Positions 61,128 through 64,000 of a stretch of 64,000 nucleotides of DNA are shown one piece after another. The translations under genes and the position numbers were made by a program. The DNA lies in IMG/VR virus record IMGVR_UViG_3300009702_000016, positions 62,001 to 126,000 of that record. One strand, written 5' to 3'. The number at the start of each line of letters is the position of its first letter. The first letter of the stretch is position 1. This DNA is from a virus. Under the pieces are notes generated by a model that was not told the DNA's origin, ran no database searches, and saw only the letters and a program-made list of their open reading frames with translations.

Positions 61128-64000
61128 ATGTCTAATCCAATACTAAACTACTTTGACGCGAGTCGCCTGTACTTTACTTCCTACGGAAATGCTGTCTACC
61201 TTCCAAAGGTTGACAAGAAGCTTAAGTACAACCCAGAGGACAACAACTACCATGTGACAATCCCTGCACATAGGCTCGATGAAGAAGGGAATGTGTATGA
61301 CACGGAAAGACTGAATGACAAAGATGGAAATCCACTTGGTGACGTAATTCCGGCTTCTACTAAGACTTTTCCGGCTGTAAATCGGATAGGCTATGAGAAC
61401 TCTGGGATTGTAAGGTATTTCGACGCTAAGAGTAAGCTCCGAGTTACATCACTTCCAGGTCTTACTCCTGTGACTAAGAGTCCTCCTCTTTTGGCTGTAA
61501 CCTTGGGGTCTAAGATCCCGGTAGAATCAGTAATCTATGATCAGAATGGTAGGGTAACGGACGAAGAGTGGGACCCTTCTGAGTTGTCTGAGGAGTACTA
61601 TGTAGACCCCGAGGACACCACGAAGGCGAGCAGGTCTCGTCGTCGAGAGATTGCCAAGATATGTGTAACTAACACTGACGATAAAGGAATACCCCTATTC
61701 CTGTACCACACGAACACTGCTTTTCGTAAGTACGTGAATGGGGAGATTGCTCGTTTGTTTAAGCTACTGTCTTCTAGCTCTCTCCCTGTGCTATCGCCCT
61801 CAGACGGTCCCCGTAGACCCTCACAGCTGGGATCCTATCTGGGAAGTCTGCTCGTGGCGGCCTTTCACTCTAAGGACCACCCAGAGTTCCTAGAAGCACG
61901 AAGAGACGCAGTCAGGAAGGGAAGGGTGGACGCTAGCACTGCCCCCTCCGTACCTCATCTTGATGAGGATACTCGTTTTCTGTCCCATCAGGTGTACGCT
62001 GCAGCGTTTCTGAAGGACAAGAAGGTCGCTCTTATGGATGCAGACCCGGGTGCTGGAAAGACCCTGATGATGCTTGCGGACATGCTTCACAAGATGACTA
62101 CGGGAGAGGTTAGGCGCCCTTGTATCGTGATGCCAAACCCCCTCCTTGGGCCGCAGAAGAGGGAGTTGGAGTCGTGGACGAACAACACTGTTAACTTCAT
62201 CGTCCTAAACACTGCCACAGTTTCCAGAATGGACCCCAACGCTAAAGAGGGTACTCGGGGAACTAATAAGACCGTACGTAAGAAAGGTAACCATGAAGCG
62301 GGTCTTGTTGAGGCAATTAAGCTAGTAAACTCAGCCCCTCGCAACACTATAATCCTGACCAGCTATGCCTGGCTTCGAGGCTACCCAAAGGGTATTGATG
62401 TTCCCCCTTTCCCCAGGCCGAACATACTAATCGATGATATGGGAGTTGACATGCTCTCCCTGGATGAGTCTCACTTCGTTCGTTACAACTCTAAGGGCGA
62501 AATTTCAATGAGGGCACAGGCCGTCATGCAGATGGCTCCAATGGTGGAGTATAAACGTTGTTACTCTGGAAGCATCGCGCCCAATACACCGGAGGACGTA
62601 TTCCTTCAGTCAGCCTTCTTGGACCCTTCTATTTTCGGATCTATTGATAACTTCAGAGGACGGTACGGAAGCTTCTTCAACGACAGGTCTCATAAGGTCG
62701 AAGTCTGGAAGACTGGGGCCATAAAGATGATCAGAGAGGAGCTTGGTAAGACAGTAGGCCTGTCTATCCGTCGTTCTGCCTGGTTGGATGAGCTTCCTGA
62801 GCTTGTCACTCACCATCATTTTGTTGCGCTTGATAACTTCCAGGAGCGAGTGTACGAGCACATATTGGACTGGTCTGACTCCGACTCCATCCTGTCGAAG
62901 TTGAAGGCTGACCCAAGAACAGTTGCTCAGGGATTGGTTGCTACACTTAGGCGTTTTGTGGATGACCATCCTGAGTTTTCTGACTCTGAAGTCATGCGCG
63001 TGATACGGGAAAACAACATTCCCGATACGTTTACCGTGTACGACAAGATGGGAGATGTTCGTTACAATGCAGAGCATCTACAGATGGTGGAACTCATTCG
63101 TGGCGCCTCAGATTTCGACCAGCTTATCGACCTTGCCTATGCCTATCAGGCTGAGCAAGAAACTGCCTATGATAACAAGATTAATGACGGCACACTTGAG
63201 CCCGTAGACTCTCCTGCCATTTTGGCTAAATACCAGGCGTTTGAGATCTTCCTAGGCGCCCCCTCTGAGGATCCCATGGGGTCTCAGATGCTAACTGGAA
63301 CGAGCCGGATCAGTCCCAAAGTTTCAGCAATTGATGCCATACTTGACTCACACTTTTCTGACCCGGACTCTGGAAAGGTCCTGATATTTTCCAACACCAA
63401 GGTTGTAGCCCACCATATTCATAACCATATAAAGAGGTCCTCAGAGGCTCTCTATTATGAGGCGGCGGAGCAGCAGGCGTTAGATAGGTTCAAGGCGGAC
63501 CCCAAGATTAAGATTATGGTTGCTGTGGTAAACTCCCTTACAGAGGGACATAACCTGCAGATGGCAAACCGGATTATTCATGCGGATTTGCCTTGGATGC
63601 CTGGTTCTTACGACCAGTCTGTGGCTCGTGCTTATCGTCTTCCTCCTAGAGGCGGCGGAGTCAGTTACCCCGTTGTCCATGTTGACATATTGTTAACGAA
63701 TAGGACGTTTGAGGTTACCAAACACGCCAGGCTCGTAAGCAAGATGATGATGACAAAGATGCTCACATCTAGCTTTGACTCTACGACTAACTTGCCTCTT
63801 GTGTCTATGCATCCAAGGGAGATTGCCCGCTTAAACGAAGAGTCGAAGACTATTGAGTATCGCAGGGTGTTCGACGACATTAGGGACATCGACCGTCAAG
63901 AGGCGAAAATAGCTGCTCTCAAGTTCAAGACAGAGCCGAAGTCTCTGACCACAGGAAAGTTACTTCCAGGAAGCGAGCACATTGTAGTTCCGTACACTGA
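61128..64000 (+). CDS. SNF2-type DEAD/H helicase, 5' part (open at window end)
   Basis: Over 957 codons are open from ATG 61128 to the window edge with no stop, so the 3' end is missing. Helicase motifs are in order: Walker A DADPGAGKT at 304-312, the DExH box D446-E-S-H449 in LSLDESHFVR, YSGSIAPNTPEDVF (motif III-like), FSNTKVVAHHI, and NSLTEGHNLQMANRII with QSVARAYR at 830-837 (motifs V and VI). This order is that of SNF2/RapA-like superfamily 2 translocases, which remodel or move along duplex DNA. The 300 residues before Walker A are a separate N-terminal domain with no recognised fold. It may act in replication, recombination or phage transcription. Confidence 0.85.
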   Translation, partial: MSNPILNYFDASRLYFTSYGNAVYLPKVDKKLKYNPEDNNYHVTIPAHRLDEEGNVYDTERLNDKDGNPLGDVIPASTKTFPAVNRIGYENSGIVRYFDAKSKLRVTSLPGLTPVTKSPPLLAVTLGSKIPVESVIYDQNGRVTDEEWDPSELSEEYYVDPEDTTKASRSRRREIAKICVTNTDDKGIPLFLYHTNTAFRKYVNGEIARLFKLLSSSSLPVLSPSDGPRRPSQLGSYLGSLLVAAFHSKDHPEFLEARRDAVRKGRVDASTAPSVPHLDEDTRFLSHQVYAAAFLKDKKVALMDADPGAGKTLMMLADMLHKMTTGEVRRPCIVMPNPLLGPQKRELESWTNNTVNFIVLNTATVSRMDPNAKEGTRGTNKTVRKKGNHEAGLVEAIKLVNSAPRNTIILTSYAWLRGYPKGIDVPPFPRPNILIDDMGVDMLSLDESHFVRYNSKGEISMRAQAVMQMAPMVEYKRCYSGSIAPNTPEDVFLQSAFLDPSIFGSIDNFRGRYGSFFNDRSHKVEVWKTGAIKMIREELGKTVGLSIRRSAWLDELPELVTHHHFVALDNFQERVYEHILDWSDSDSILSKLKADPRTVAQGLVATLRRFVDDHPEFSDSEVMRVIRENNIPDTFTVYDKMGDVRYNAEHLQMVELIRGASDFDQLIDLAYAYQAEQETAYDNKINDGTLEPVDSPAILAKYQAFEIFLGAPSEDPMGSQMLTGTSRISPKVSAIDAILDSHFSDPDSGKVLIFSNTKVVAHHIHNHIKRSSEALYYEAAEQQALDRFKADPKIKIMVAVVNSLTEGHNLQMANRIIHADLPWMPGSYDQSVARAYRLPPRGGGVSYPVVHVDILLTNRTFEVTKHARLVSKMMMTKMLTSSFDSTTNLPLVSMHPREIARLNEESKTIEYRRVFDDIRDIDRQEAKIAALKFKTEPKSLTTGKLLPGSEHIVVPYT

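Overview
This window looks like a contiguous piece of a large tailed bacteriophage genome (Caudoviricetes, contractile-tailed or myovirus-like, probably with a big genome). All 66 genes I accept lie on the + strand. They are packed with 1-20 nt gaps and many ATGA/GTGA stop-start overlaps. No tRNA, rRNA, insertion sequence, integrase or CRISPR array is visible. TAA, TAG and TGA all act as ordinary stops, so there is no sign of stop-codon reassignment. The host cannot be read from the sequence. Terminase, portal, capsid, tail sheath/tube and DNA polymerase genes are not recognised here and should lie outside the window.

Region 1 (1-14.7 kb) holds a lysozyme-like protein and then a DNA-metabolism and transcription block: DnaG-type primase with zinc finger and TOPRIM, Cas4/RecB-like PD-(D/E)XK nuclease with a likely Fe-S cluster, SWIM-type zinc protein, a sigma-70-family factor whose region 4 is cut short, a gp32-like zinc-containing single-strand-binding protein with a long charged tail, a RecA/UvsX recombinase with a similar charged tail, and an SbcD/Mre11-like nuclease without a visible SbcC/Rad50. 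Four translationally coupled unknown genes follow.

Region 2 (14.7-29 kb) is a baseplate block: a 1705-residue hub-like protein carrying an intact M23 endopeptidase, a probable spike/hub partner, fibre-like and collagen-like proteins, a gp25-like wedge candidate, a baseplate J homologue, and then a Dps/ferritin-like protein with all four ferroxidase ligands at exactly Dps spacing, lying inside the baseplate operon. A 111-nt structured intergenic region separates this block from the fibres.

Region 3 (29-59 kb) is an unusually large adhesin/fibre block. It has two diverged paralogue pairs (29123/40954 and 34603/39457), a 1662-residue fibre, a beta-propeller fibre, two tandem glycine-rich solenoid fibres separated by two strong hairpins, and several fibre-like proteins at 52.4-58.9 kb. 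Small membrane proteins (candidate holins and a signal-peptide/TM protein), a histone-H1-like basic protein, a second SWIM-type protein and a DUF1360-like membrane protein are interspersed.

Region 4 (59-64 kb) returns to DNA-related or unknown genes and ends inside an SNF2-type helicase open at the window edge. DNA-metabolism genes therefore flank a tail and adhesin block of about 45 kb. The most unusual points are the Dps-like gene in the baseplate operon, the sigma factor without a normal region 4, recurring K/R-P and D/E low-complexity tails on several DNA-binding proteins, and a heptamer-repeat leader before the SSB gene.
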